A DNA stretch of 39,391 nucleotides from Bacillota bacterium. Lineage in GTDB: Bacteria; Bacillota; SHA-98; Ch115. The stretch is from NCBI GenBank assembly GCA_012842565.1, contig DUSO01000084.1:1-39391 (forward strand). The letters run 5' to 3'. The translations under genes and the position numbers were made by a program. Below the pieces are notes generated by a model. That model saw only the letters and a list, made by a program, of their open reading frames with translations. It was not told the origin of the DNA and ran no database searches. Below, one piece after another: positions 9,713 through 18,262 of the stretch (its first letter is position 1; every line of letters starts with the position of its first letter).

Positions 9713-10828
9713 TCAGGCCGTGCCGAGGACCCTCGCAACCTCCTTAAGCCGCGCTATGATTGGGATGTGCTGGGGACACTTGGGTTCGCAGGCCCCACAC
9801 TCCAGGCAGTATTCAGCCTTGAGACCCCTGTTGTCTGCTCCCTCACGCATATCTCCCGGAGAAGCGAGTTGGCTGTATCCTTCACGTGCATAGTCGCGGA
9901 GCCCATAGAGTCGGAAATAGTTCATGTAGGCAAAGTTCTGGGGGATATCGATGCCATTAGGGCAAGGCATGCAATAGTTGCACCCGGTGCAGTAAAGTTC
10001 TGCCAGGCCTTTCTTTTCATTCAAGGCCTCTTGAATCTGCTTGTATTCTACGGGAGTCAAGGGTTCCTGTCGCGACGCTGTTCTCACGTTTTCAAGCACC
10101 ATCTTCATACTACCCATTCCGGACAGGGCGACTGACACATTGGGGTTGGCGAGCACAAAACGCAGGGCCAACTCCGGGGTGCTTTTTGTGCCGCCGGGTA
10201 TCAATCTTTGGACTTCGTCGGACGGCATGGCAAGCCTGCCTCCGCCCACAGGCCCCATGATGGCAACGCCCATGCCCTTTGCATGGGCGTGAGCTATGGC
10301 TTCCTCATACTTCCGGTCAAGAAGGTTATACTGGAGCAGCACTGTATCGAAGACCCCTGTGTCGATGAGCTTGATCACATTTTGAGGTTCATCATGGGAG
10401 GAAAAGCTGAGATGGCGGATCATCCCGCGACTGCGGGCCTTAATAGAAGCGTCCAGTGGGCCTCCGGGCGCGATCACCTTGGTCTCATACTCGGTAAGAT
10501 GGAGGTTGTGCATATGATAGAAGTCGATACAGTCCACCCCCAGCCGTTTCAGGGACGTCTCAAGTTGTCTCATCCAGGTATGGCCTGAGGCATCCTTTAT
10601 AGGGTTTTTCGTGGAGAGGAAAACCTTGTCCCGGCGTCCTCTTATAGCCTTGCCCACCCTGATCTCGCTATCTCCATACCCAAAGGCTGTGTCTATATAG
10701 TTCACGCCAAGGTCAATAGCCATCTGCATGATCCTGATAGACTCCATCTCGTCGTTGGGTAGCCTCATAGCTCCAAATCCCAGGGCCGACACCTTTATGC
10801 CCGTCTTCCCGAAATCACGGTACTCCAT
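9713..10828 (-). CDS. Aldo/keto reductase with C-terminal 4Fe-4S ferredoxin-type domain
   Basis: MEYRDFGKTGIKVSALGFGAMRLP, YIDTAFGYGDSE; CTGCNYCMPCPNGIDIP and CLECGACEPKCPQHIPI. Confidence 0.92.
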   Translation of the reverse strand: MEYRDFGKTGIKVSALGFGAMRLPNDEMESIRIMQMAIDLGVNYIDTAFGYGDSEIRVGKAIRGRRDKVFLSTKNPIKDASGHTWMRQLETSLKRLGVDCIDFYHMHNLHLTEYETKVIAPGGPLDASIKARSRGMIRHLSFSSHDEPQNVIKLIDTGVFDTVLLQYNLLDRKYEEAIAHAHAKGMGVAIMGPVGGGRLAMPSDEVQRLIPGGTKSTPELALRFVLANPNVSVALSGMGSMKMVLENVRTASRQEPLTPVEYKQIQEALNEKKGLAELYCTGCNYCMPCPNGIDIPQNFAYMNYFRLYGLRDYAREGYSQLASPGDMREGADNRGLKAEYCLECGACEPKCPQHIPIIARLKEVARVLGTA

Positions 10829-11047
10829 TGCCTGTCAACCTCCCGGACGTTATTATATCTCAATCCAATGGTAGATACGGACATATAGTAGGTACGAATG
10901 ATAATGCAAGTGCGTGGATGCGAGTAGGTATGTCGGCGGGCCTGGCTACGTTCATTCGACAGCATGTAGCTAGAAGGATACGGCATCCGGAGGGAGGGGG
11001 GTCGTACCAATAGACAAAAACTCGAAGAAAAAAGATTCTTGGATCTA

Positions 11048-11076
11048 TTTACTTTGAGGACCTATGTGTGTATAAT
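11048..11076 (+). promoter_or_regulatory. Candidate sigma-A promoter for the tad operon
   Basis: TTTACT-N17-TATAAT just upstream of the riboswitch aptamer. Confidence 0.55.
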
Positions 11077-11116
11077 GGAATTGATACCAGAATAGACAAG
11101 CTCATAGAATTGTTTC

Positions 11117-11216
11117 CGATAAAGGCAAACTTGTCGAAAGGCAAGGACGCAAAGCTACGGGTCTAAGGCCAGGATTAGAGGTTATGGTTCCTGGTTATGA
11201 TCGCCGGGTTGCCGAA
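11117..11216 (+). ncRNA. Cyclic-di-GMP-I (GEMM-I) riboswitch aptamer
   Basis: AAAGGCAAACTTGTCGAAAGGCAAGGACGCAAAGCTACGGGTCTAAGGCC...GATCGCCGGGTTGCCGA: GGCAAAC, GAAA tetraloop on P2, GGACGCAAAGC, CTAAGG and closing GGTTGCC match the GEMM-I consensus. Confidence 0.9.
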
Positions 11217-11232
11217 GAAATAGGGCTTTCTG

Positions 11233-11280
11233 TAAGCCTGTTTTCTCCGTTTTGACACGGCGAGAGCAGGCTTATTTGTT
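11233..11280 (+). terminator. Intrinsic terminator (expression platform) downstream of the riboswitch
   Basis: TAAGCCTG...CAGGCTTA stem extended by TTTTCTCCG/CGGCGAGAG, followed by TTATTTGTTT. Confidence 0.7.
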
Positions 11281-11386
11281 TAACTGGTTATTCTCAGTTT
11301 TCTTTGCGAGAGTTTCGGGGCGGAATCCAGGGCTGGCAACCCCGGAGCCAATTGGGCATGGATTTAGATGGGCAAGGAGGTGAACA

Positions 11387-11563
11387 ATGGTGGACAAGCT
11401 CCTCAAGAGGCTCTTTTGTGAGCAGGATGGGCAGGGAATGGTGGAGTATGGCCTAATCATTGCACTCGTGGCTGTGGTCGTGATCGGAGCACTAACCTTA
11501 CTTGGCGACCAGCTAAAGGCCCTCTTTGACGGGGTTAAGGGAAAGATCGTGCCTCCATCATAG
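11387..11563 (+). CDS. flp: Flp/Fap-type major pilin (58 aa)
   Basis: Not in ORF track (below length cutoff). RBS AAGGAGGTGA; MVDKLLKRLFCEQDGQGMVEYGLIIALVAVVVIGALTLLGDQLKALFDGVKGKIVPPS with the G-x4-EYGLI pilin motif. Confidence 0.88.
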   Translation: MVDKLLKRLFCEQDGQGMVEYGLIIALVAVVVIGALTLLGDQLKALFDGVKGKIVPPS

Positions 11564-11613
11564 GATCACAAGATATACAGATTATACATACCCTTGCCAG
11601 TCAAACCCCCAGA

Positions 11614-11659
11614 GTCGCCTCCAGTACCTCACCCCCCGCCCCCAGGTCCTGGAGGCGGC
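11614..11659 (+). promoter_or_regulatory. Strong intercistronic hairpin between flp and tadE
   Basis: GTCGCCTCCAGTACCT / AGGTCCTGGAGGCGGC, about 15 of 16 paired including one G-U; no U-tract. Confidence 0.55.
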
Positions 11660-11873
11660 TCCCCCCTTCACATTCGGAGGGATGGGGGCAGGCGACGAGG
11701 AGCTCCTTTAATCCCGGGTACCAGTACAGAGAATTCGGGGCGATCATATTAAGGACCCGGGAAAGATTTGTTACCTTCCCATATTCCATCGCAATTGGAC
11801 TCGGCATCCTATCCAGCATTGCATTCTGCTAATACTTTTTGCGGCCTGTCACCCAGGCGGGTCCTCCTTATAA

Positions 11874-12338
11874 GTGTTGCTGGTATTAAGGAAGGGCGAA
11901 GATGAGACGATGCATATGATGACGGCACGCCAGTCAAAGCGCGTCTTGTACCTTCTTACTCAACAGGAGAATGGCCAGGCCCTTGTCGAGATGGCGGTTG
12001 TAGTCATGATGCTCATCCTTCTTCTCGGAGGGGTCGTTGAATTCGGCCGTATCTTGAATGCCTCTATAACGGTGGTTCATAGTTCCCGGGAGGCTGCTCG
12101 TGTCGGCATCCTCGGCAAGGACGACGACGAGATTATCCGCGTGGCAAAGGAGTCAGCAGGAGGTCTGGACCCGGCGCGCCTTGTCATATCCATCGAACCA
12201 CCAATGGCGGAACGCGTACGCGGGCGGGAGCTTACCGTGGAGGTTGGGTACCCCGTGGATGTTGTCATCCCCGTTATTGCCAATATCGTCCAGAGCCCGT
12301 TCTTAGTAAGAGGTCGAACCACCATGCGCATTGAGTGA
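11874..12338 (+). CDS. TadE-like pilus assembly/pseudopilin protein (start may be downstream, e.g. MHMMTARQ)
   Basis: QENGQALVEMAVVVMMLILLLGGVVEFGRILNASITVVHSSREAARVG, typical TadE N-terminal TM. Confidence 0.88.
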   Translation: MLLVLRKGEDETMHMMTARQSKRVLYLLTQQENGQALVEMAVVVMMLILLLGGVVEFGRILNASITVVHSSREAARVGILGKDDDEIIRVAKESAGGLDPARLVISIEPPMAERVRGRELTVEVGYPVDVVIPVIANIVQSPFLVRGRTTMRIE

Positions 12339-13336
12339 AGTCGGGGCAGGGGGTGTATAATGTGTCCCGGTCCGTTGTGCGCTGGGAGATGGGATTCCCG
12401 GGTTGCCTCATAAGCTTCACCCAAAGGCGCATCAGGGACGAACGTGGCAGCGCTGTCATTATAGTGGCCCTGGCAATGATGGTGTTGTTTTCATTTGCGG
12501 CCCTTGTCATAGACCTGGGGCTCATCTACCTGACGCGGGCGAGACTTGTCAACGCCGCTGATGCCGCTGCCCTTGCGGGAGTTGGGGCATTGCCCGATGA
12601 TCCCGCCGAGGCCAGGACCCTTGCAGAGTCTTTTGCGGTCCATAACGGAGTCGCCCCTGGCCGTATCTCTGTAGGTATCTCTGAAGACAGACGCGAGATC
12701 GCGGTTGAGCTTTCGCAGGACGTGGAGTTAAGCTTCGCTAGAGTGTTTGGCATTTCAACCGTCCGGGTTGGCGCGAGATCCCGGGCGGAGGTCGGCATCG
12801 TCAGGGGTCTCTGGGGGGCGGTACCCTTCGGCGTGAAACAACAGGATCTTGAGTACGGGGTGCAGTATACGTTGAAGTATGGCGCAGGCGGCGAAGGGGT
12901 GCCCTATCATGGTAACTTCGGCGCCCTTGCCTTGGGCGGGCGAGGCGCGAATAATTACCGCGCCAACATTATCTCGGGATACCAGGGTATACTGCGGGTG
13001 GGCGATGAAGTGGGTACAGAACCTGGAAATATGGCGGGTCCCACAAGGCAGGGAATCCAGGACCGGATAGGCCGGTGTCACCATTCCCCTCCCTGCACAT
13101 ATCAGCATTTTACTCCCGGGTGCCCGCGTGTCATATACGTTCCTATTATAGATTCCCTGGACGTCCACGGCAGGGGCACTGCCACTATTGTAGGGTTTGC
13201 AGCCTTCTTCCTCGAGGGGATAGAAGGCCAGGGGGGGCATGCCGACGTGGTGGGTCGTTTCCTAAGGCTAGTTACTGATGCTGAAATTGGAGGGAACCAG
13301 GACTTTGGCTTGCGGTCATCGAGATTGGTGGAATGA
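12335..13336 (+). CDS. TadG-like pilus assembly protein (Flp pilus-assembly TadE/G)
   Basis: DERGSAVIIVALAMMVLFSFAALVIDLGLIYLTRARLVNAADAAALAGVGAL. Confidence 0.88.
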   Translation: MKSGQGVYNVSRSVVRWEMGFPGCLISFTQRRIRDERGSAVIIVALAMMVLFSFAALVIDLGLIYLTRARLVNAADAAALAGVGALPDDPAEARTLAESFAVHNGVAPGRISVGISEDRREIAVELSQDVELSFARVFGISTVRVGARSRAEVGIVRGLWGAVPFGVKQQDLEYGVQYTLKYGAGGEGVPYHGNFGALALGGRGANNYRANIISGYQGILRVGDEVGTEPGNMAGPTRQGIQDRIGRCHHSPPCTYQHFTPGCPRVIYVPIIDSLDVHGRGTATIVGFAAFFLEGIEGQGGHADVVGRFLRLVTDAEIGGNQDFGLRSSRLVE

Positions 13337-13348
13337 GGTGGGAGCGAG

Positions 13349-14392
13349 ATGAGAGGACGCAGGCTCATCTTGTTGATGGCGGTTCTCCTGGGGACACTCA
13401 GCGCCGTTGTCAGCTATCATTACCTAAAAGGTATCACCGCTTCTATGGCCGAGAATGCCCTGCCCAAGATGGTGAGGGCTGTAGTGGCCACGAAGAGGAT
13501 CCCGCCCCGTACCTCGATAGAGTCTGACATGGTTTACTTGAAAGACATTCCTCAAGACCTACTCGGCTCGGACACGGTGACTAGTCTTCAAGACGCCGTT
13601 GGGGCGGTCACCAGGACGGAGATACTGCCGGGCGAACAGGTACGCCAGTCGAGGTTGCTGAAAAAGGGTGAATCTGCCGGGCTTGCCCTCTCTATTCCCC
13701 CAGGAAAACGTGCAGTCACCCTGGGGATGAACGAGGCCGCCGGCGTAGGCGGGTTCGTCAAGCCCATGGATCGCGTGGATGTCCTGGGTACATTCAATGC
13801 AAGCGTGGCGGGGACCGACACCGCCGTCACAGTAGTAAAAGATGCAGAAGTCCTCGCGGTCTCGCAGGAGATGCAGGATAAGGACAGGGAAAAGGCCAGG
13901 ATTCCAACCAGTGTCACCCTGGCGGTCAGTCCCCAGGAAGCCGAGAGGCTCGCTCTTGCAGAGGAGATTGGAACCTTAAAACTTGCACTACGTCCTGTTG
14001 CAGAGTCAGGCCGGCTCTTGTCCGCGTCCTCAACCGGAGTCGAAAGCACGACAAGGAAGATCTTGGCAAAGTCGAGGGTGACAACTGCCGATATCCTGCA
14101 GATGCCAGTGCGAACCGAGACACCGAGGCCCTCCCCTATCCGGGTAACCGCTCAGGTACCTCAGACTGTGGCTCAGGTACCTCAGAGTGTTGGCTCTGCC
14201 AGCCACGCTGGAGCCGCTACTCATGTTGGCGCCGCTGTTAACGTAGGAGCGGCTGCCTACGGCGGCGCGGTTGAGAAACCGGTGACGGCGGGGAAGTCGG
14301 AGGTGGTGAAGAAGCCGAAGGTAGTGGAAATCATTCGAGGTGTCGAGAGGAGTTATGTGACGCTCGGGGAGGCTAGCGAGGGGCATGAATAG
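13349..14392 (+). CDS. cpaB: Flp pilus assembly protein CpaB/RcpC (SAF domain)
   Basis: VVATKRIPPRTSIESDMVYLKDIPQ, LPGEQVRQSRLL, AVTLGMNEAAGVGGFVKPMDRVDVLGT. Confidence 0.9.
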   Translation: MRGRRLILLMAVLLGTLSAVVSYHYLKGITASMAENALPKMVRAVVATKRIPPRTSIESDMVYLKDIPQDLLGSDTVTSLQDAVGAVTRTEILPGEQVRQSRLLKKGESAGLALSIPPGKRAVTLGMNEAAGVGGFVKPMDRVDVLGTFNASVAGTDTAVTVVKDAEVLAVSQEMQDKDREKARIPTSVTLAVSPQEAERLALAEEIGTLKLALRPVAESGRLLSASSTGVESTTRKILAKSRVTTADILQMPVRTETPRPSPIRVTAQVPQTVAQVPQSVGSASHAGAATHVGAAVNVGAAAYGGAVEKPVTAGKSEVVKKPKVVEIIRGVERSYVTLGEASEGHE

Positions 14393-17003
14393 ACAATACC
14401 TGCTCCACATTCGAAAAAGTTTCCTGCATTCTTATGTTATGAAGCCGAGCATAGCAGGTACGGGGCCATATATGCCAGGTGCAGGATCACGCGTAGCTGA
14501 TGGGAGATCACATATGGCCACACTGATGGCTTTTGCTTTATTGCTGGTTACTCTCTTGCTTTCGACCCCTGGCATGGCTCAGGCTGTAGCTCCCGGAGGT
14601 CCAGGGGGAGCCTCCCCGCAGGAAGTCATGGCAGCCGAAGAGAGGGCCGAGATACTCCCAGTCATTGCGGGATGGAGCAGGCTTCTTCGCTTTGAAGATC
14701 TTTCGAGGGCGGCAGTGGGCGATCCGGGTATAGCAGATGCTGTGGTTATATCCAGTAAGGAGCTCGTGGTCAATGGGAAATCCCCCGGCATCACGACGCT
14801 CCATATATGGGACGCACGGAAGGTTCATATCTTTCGTGTCGAGGTCCATAGGGACTTAAAGTCCGTTGCCGAGAGGGTAAGGGAGCTCATCGGTATCCCT
14901 TCGGTTTCGGTGAAGGTTGCCAATGAGACCCTTTTGCTGGAGGGGTCGGTTGGGAATGATGAGGATAAGGCGCGAGCTTCCGGGATTGCCAGGGCGTTTT
15001 GCAGCAAGGTCTTGGATTTTATCTCAGTCGTGAGAGAGCCAGGGAGGGCGAGGCCGGGTGAGCCCGAAGAGCCCAGTCCGGGGGAGGAGAAGGCAACGCC
15101 TCCTCTCCTTTCGGCAGCTATCTCTGAGAAGATCGGAGATCCCAGGGTAAAGGTGATGTCTGTCGGCGATGCGGTTCTTCTGGAGGGCGTTGTGGACGAT
15201 GAAAGGGAGAGGGTCCGCGCGGAGGCAATAGCACGGCTGTTTACCGGCCGTGTCACCAATCTCATTGAGGTGCCGGAGCGCTTTGAGGTGCCTGAAGGCC
15301 CAGAGGACGAGACCGTTAAGCCCTTGCCGGGACCGGCATTTATGGCCACCCCTGCTGAGGAGGGGGTGGCCCCTATCAAGCGGGAAGTCATCTCTGCGAA
15401 GCAAGAGGCTGTTCCCGTTACACAGGAGGCCACCACTGAAAAACGGGAGGAGCAGAAACCGGAGCCTTCATTACAAGATCTCGTGCCAGAGATAGTCGAG
15501 ATGATAGACATTCCAGAGGTAAGGGTCAAGGTCGCCAGGGGGACCCTCATCCTGGAGGGCACTGTTGACAGCCGGGACAAGTCAGAAAGGGCCGAGAAGA
15601 TCGCAAAGGCATATACCGGTAAAGTCATAAACGTGATAACTGTAACAACGCCTCCCGCAACGCTTGAGATGCCTGAGAAGGTAAGGCTGGCTCAGGAGGT
15701 GAGGGAGGCTATCGGGATCCCCGGCGTCAGTGTCAGGGTGGCCAACAAGACCGTGATCCTTGAGGGAAGAGTCCAGGACCAGGGCGAGGCGGACAGGGCT
15801 GAGGAAGTGGCGAGGGCATATGCAGACAGGGTATTAAACTTCCTTACGGTCGAGAGATTAGAGCGCAAACCGGAGGGCAAGGAAGAGCCTCAACTGAAGG
15901 CCCCAGCCGCCGAAGTCTCGACACCCGGGACCGCGACGCCAGGGGAGCCTCTGGCCCCGCCACCAGCCACCGTCATTTCAGGTAAGGATGGCAGCCGGCC
16001 TGTCGAGGAGATCGTGAAATCACTCATAGGGGTAGAGGGTGTGAAGGTGGTGTCCGCGGGCGATTCGCTCCTCCTTGAAGGGGAAGTTGCAACACAGAAT
16101 GATGCGGCGCGCGCCAAGACTATCGCGGAGCTTTTTGGCAAGAAAGTGGTTAGCCTGATACGAGTGAGGAACCCGATCCAGGTGCTCCTGCAGGTCCAGG
16201 TTGTCGAGGCAAGGCGTAATCTCGGGCAGGACCTCGGCATCAGGTGGGAAGGGGTGACGGGCCAGGAAGCCATTGGGCTCCCGGCTACGGAGATGGTACC
16301 TTCTGTAAGCTCCACCCAGAGCCTCCTGTCTCCCCAAATCGGATTGATCGGGGAGGTCTTTGCCGGGTCTCCATTAGAGCGTTTGAGCTTGTTCAGGGCA
16401 CGAATCGACGCCCTCGCCCAGAAGGGACTGGTCAGGTTGCTGGCAGCCCCGAGCATGCTCACTCTGGGAGGGCAAGAGGCAAATTTCCTCGTGGGAGGCG
16501 AGATACCTATCTTCCTGGGACAAGAAGACGGGAAGATCAAGTTTGAGTGGAAACCCTATGGTGTCCGTCTCAGCATAACCCCGGCGGTCGATGACTTGGG
16601 TAACATCGATGTGAGAGTGAGTCCTGAAGTAAGCAGCTTCGACTGGGAAAATGCCCTACTTGTGAGCGGGTGGAAGATTCCAGCCTTTAAGACGAGGCGG
16701 GCGGAAACCCATCTTGTCGTGTCGGATGGAAGTACGATAGCCCTGGGGGGCCTCATTCAGGCAGAAGACACGAAGGTCCAGGATAAGATACCCCTCCTTG
16801 GTGACATTCCCGTGATAGGGGCGTTGTTCCGCAGCGAGAGATTCCAGAAACAAGAGACCGAGCTCCTGATTTTCGTAACGCCACGGATCGTGAGACTTGG
16901 TGAGACGGTTCCTCCCGGGGGCCTTATAAGGCCGCCTGTGCTGAAGGACATGCCGGATAGTCTCACCGACCCGGAGCATCTCACTCGCGATGTGAGGCGG
17001 TAG
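14385..17003 (+). CDS. cpaC: Flp pilus secretin CpaC/RcpA with multiple BON-like repeats
   Basis: C-terminal secretin domain (LLAAPSMLTLGGQEANFLVGGEIPIF...GLIQAEDTKVQDKIPLLGDIPVIGALFRSERFQKQETELLIFVTPRIV); true start may be internal. Confidence 0.92.
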   Translation: MNRQYLLHIRKSFLHSYVMKPSIAGTGPYMPGAGSRVADGRSHMATLMAFALLLVTLLLSTPGMAQAVAPGGPGGASPQEVMAAEERAEILPVIAGWSRLLRFEDLSRAAVGDPGIADAVVISSKELVVNGKSPGITTLHIWDARKVHIFRVEVHRDLKSVAERVRELIGIPSVSVKVANETLLLEGSVGNDEDKARASGIARAFCSKVLDFISVVREPGRARPGEPEEPSPGEEKATPPLLSAAISEKIGDPRVKVMSVGDAVLLEGVVDDERERVRAEAIARLFTGRVTNLIEVPERFEVPEGPEDETVKPLPGPAFMATPAEEGVAPIKREVISAKQEAVPVTQEATTEKREEQKPEPSLQDLVPEIVEMIDIPEVRVKVARGTLILEGTVDSRDKSERAEKIAKAYTGKVINVITVTTPPATLEMPEKVRLAQEVREAIGIPGVSVRVANKTVILEGRVQDQGEADRAEEVARAYADRVLNFLTVERLERKPEGKEEPQLKAPAAEVSTPGTATPGEPLAPPPATVISGKDGSRPVEEIVKSLIGVEGVKVVSAGDSLLLEGEVATQNDAARAKTIAELFGKKVVSLIRVRNPIQVLLQVQVVEARRNLGQDLGIRWEGVTGQEAIGLPATEMVPSVSSTQSLLSPQIGLIGEVFAGSPLERLSLFRARIDALAQKGLVRLLAAPSMLTLGGQEANFLVGGEIPIFLGQEDGKIKFEWKPYGVRLSITPAVDDLGNIDVRVSPEVSSFDWENALLVSGWKIPAFKTRRAETHLVVSDGSTIALGGLIQAEDTKVQDKIPLLGDIPVIGALFRSERFQKQETELLIFVTPRIVRLGETVPPGGLIRPPVLKDMPDSLTDPEHLTRDVRR

Positions 17004-17005
17004 AC

Positions 17006-18220
17006 ATGCAAGACAAGGTGAAGGCCTTTCTGGTTTCAAGTGATGCCTCTATTATAGATGGCATAAGGTCATCCCCGGGCCTCCAAGGGGACGTTGAATT
17101 CGTGGGGTCGGCTCCAGGTGCTGAGGAAGCTCTCGGCGTGATAGGCATGCTCAGGCCTGACGTAGTTCTGGTAGACATAGATACGCCCGCTGGCCCGAAT
17201 GCCGGCATAATCTCTACTATTCTTGCCGGAGCCCCCATGGTTACAGTGATCGCCATCTCCGCGAGTAGTGAGGTGTCGTCGCTGCGCCAGGCCATGATAG
17301 CCGGCGCGAGGGAATACCTCCTAAAGCCCATTGAGAGGAATGAACTTCTCGCGTCGGTAAGCAAAGCCTATGATGCGGACAGGATGCTAAGGAAACTAGA
17401 ACATGGGGCAGGCGCGGTGAGTGCCACTTTCAAGCCCCTCCAGCACAAGGGGAAGGTGATTGCGGTTTTCAGTACAAAGGGCGGGGTGGGCAAGACCACA
17501 ATCGCCGTTAACCTTGCGGTAAGCCTGGCCAGGGAAACTCGTGAGAAGGTATCAATTGTCGACCTCGACCTTGAATTCGGCGACGTGGCATTACTCCTGG
17601 ACGTAGTGCCCCCCCGGACGTTTGCCGATATCGCGAGGAGAGGGAATATAGACAGGGAGTTTGTCGAGTACTGCCTTGTGTCACATGCTTCTGGGCTTAG
17701 GATCCTGGCAGCTCCTGGGAGGCCGGAACTAGCGGAACTGGTCGGGGTTGAACATGTGCGCCGTACCCTGGGTATCCTGAAGGAGTCTTTTGACTATATT
17801 GTCGTAGATACAGCTCAATCCTTTTCAGAGAATGTACTTTCGGCCCTTGACACTGCTGACGTAATCCTCCTTGTGACTACACTAGAAATTCCTTCCATAA
17901 AAAACACAAGGATGTGCCTTGACTTGATGAAGTCCCTTCGTTATCCCGAAGAAAAGACAAAAATAGTAGTCAATCGTTCCTCACGCGAGATAGGCATAAA
18001 CCCGAGAGAGGTAGAAAAGACCCTCGGGCGCACAGTGGATGTACATGTTCCCAGCGACGGGAGGGTCGTGGTGCCGTCGGTAAACAGTGGTGTGCCGTTC
18101 GTAATGGCTGCGCCAGGGTCGGCGATTGCCAGGAGCATACGAGACCTTGCCAGGTCCCTCGCAGGTACCAGGGAGAAGACAAGGTCGTTCGCCTTGCCGG
18201 GATTCAGGTTTGCGGAATAG
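17006..18220 (+). CDS. cpaE: Pilus assembly protein CpaE/TadZ: receiver-like N-terminus plus MinD-like ATPase
   Basis: KGKVIAVFSTKGGVGKTTIAVNLAVSLA Walker A; N-terminal response-regulator-like fold (PDVVLVDIDTP, LKPIERNELLASV). Confidence 0.9.
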   Translation: MQDKVKAFLVSSDASIIDGIRSSPGLQGDVEFVGSAPGAEEALGVIGMLRPDVVLVDIDTPAGPNAGIISTILAGAPMVTVIAISASSEVSSLRQAMIAGAREYLLKPIERNELLASVSKAYDADRMLRKLEHGAGAVSATFKPLQHKGKVIAVFSTKGGVGKTTIAVNLAVSLARETREKVSIVDLDLEFGDVALLLDVVPPRTFADIARRGNIDREFVEYCLVSHASGLRILAAPGRPELAELVGVEHVRRTLGILKESFDYIVVDTAQSFSENVLSALDTADVILLVTTLEIPSIKNTRMCLDLMKSLRYPEEKTKIVVNRSSREIGINPREVEKTLGRTVDVHVPSDGRVVVPSVNSGVPFVMAAPGSAIARSIRDLARSLAGTREKTRSFALPGFRFAE

Positions 18221-18262
18221 GGATGTGAGCTGGGAGAAAGGAATTAGGGGAAGGGAATCGCT

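Noticed and set aside
11281-11386. Second structured RNA between the riboswitch terminator and flp
   Set aside because: Contains short stems such as CGGGG/CCCCG, but I could not match it to any known aptamer or a convincing fold.
11601-11819. 72-aa minus-strand ORF in the flp-tadE spacer
   Set aside because: No RBS or recognisable protein features; spans the hairpin and GC-rich spacer, more likely non-coding.
14825-15628. 267-aa minus-strand ORF opposite the secretin gene
   Set aside because: Ser/Thr/Pro/Arg-rich shadow translation antisense to a well-supported CpaC reading frame; no recognisable domain.
15890-16540. 216-aa minus-strand ORF antisense to cpaC
   Set aside because: Antisense shadow of the secretin coding sequence in GC-rich DNA; no domain signal.
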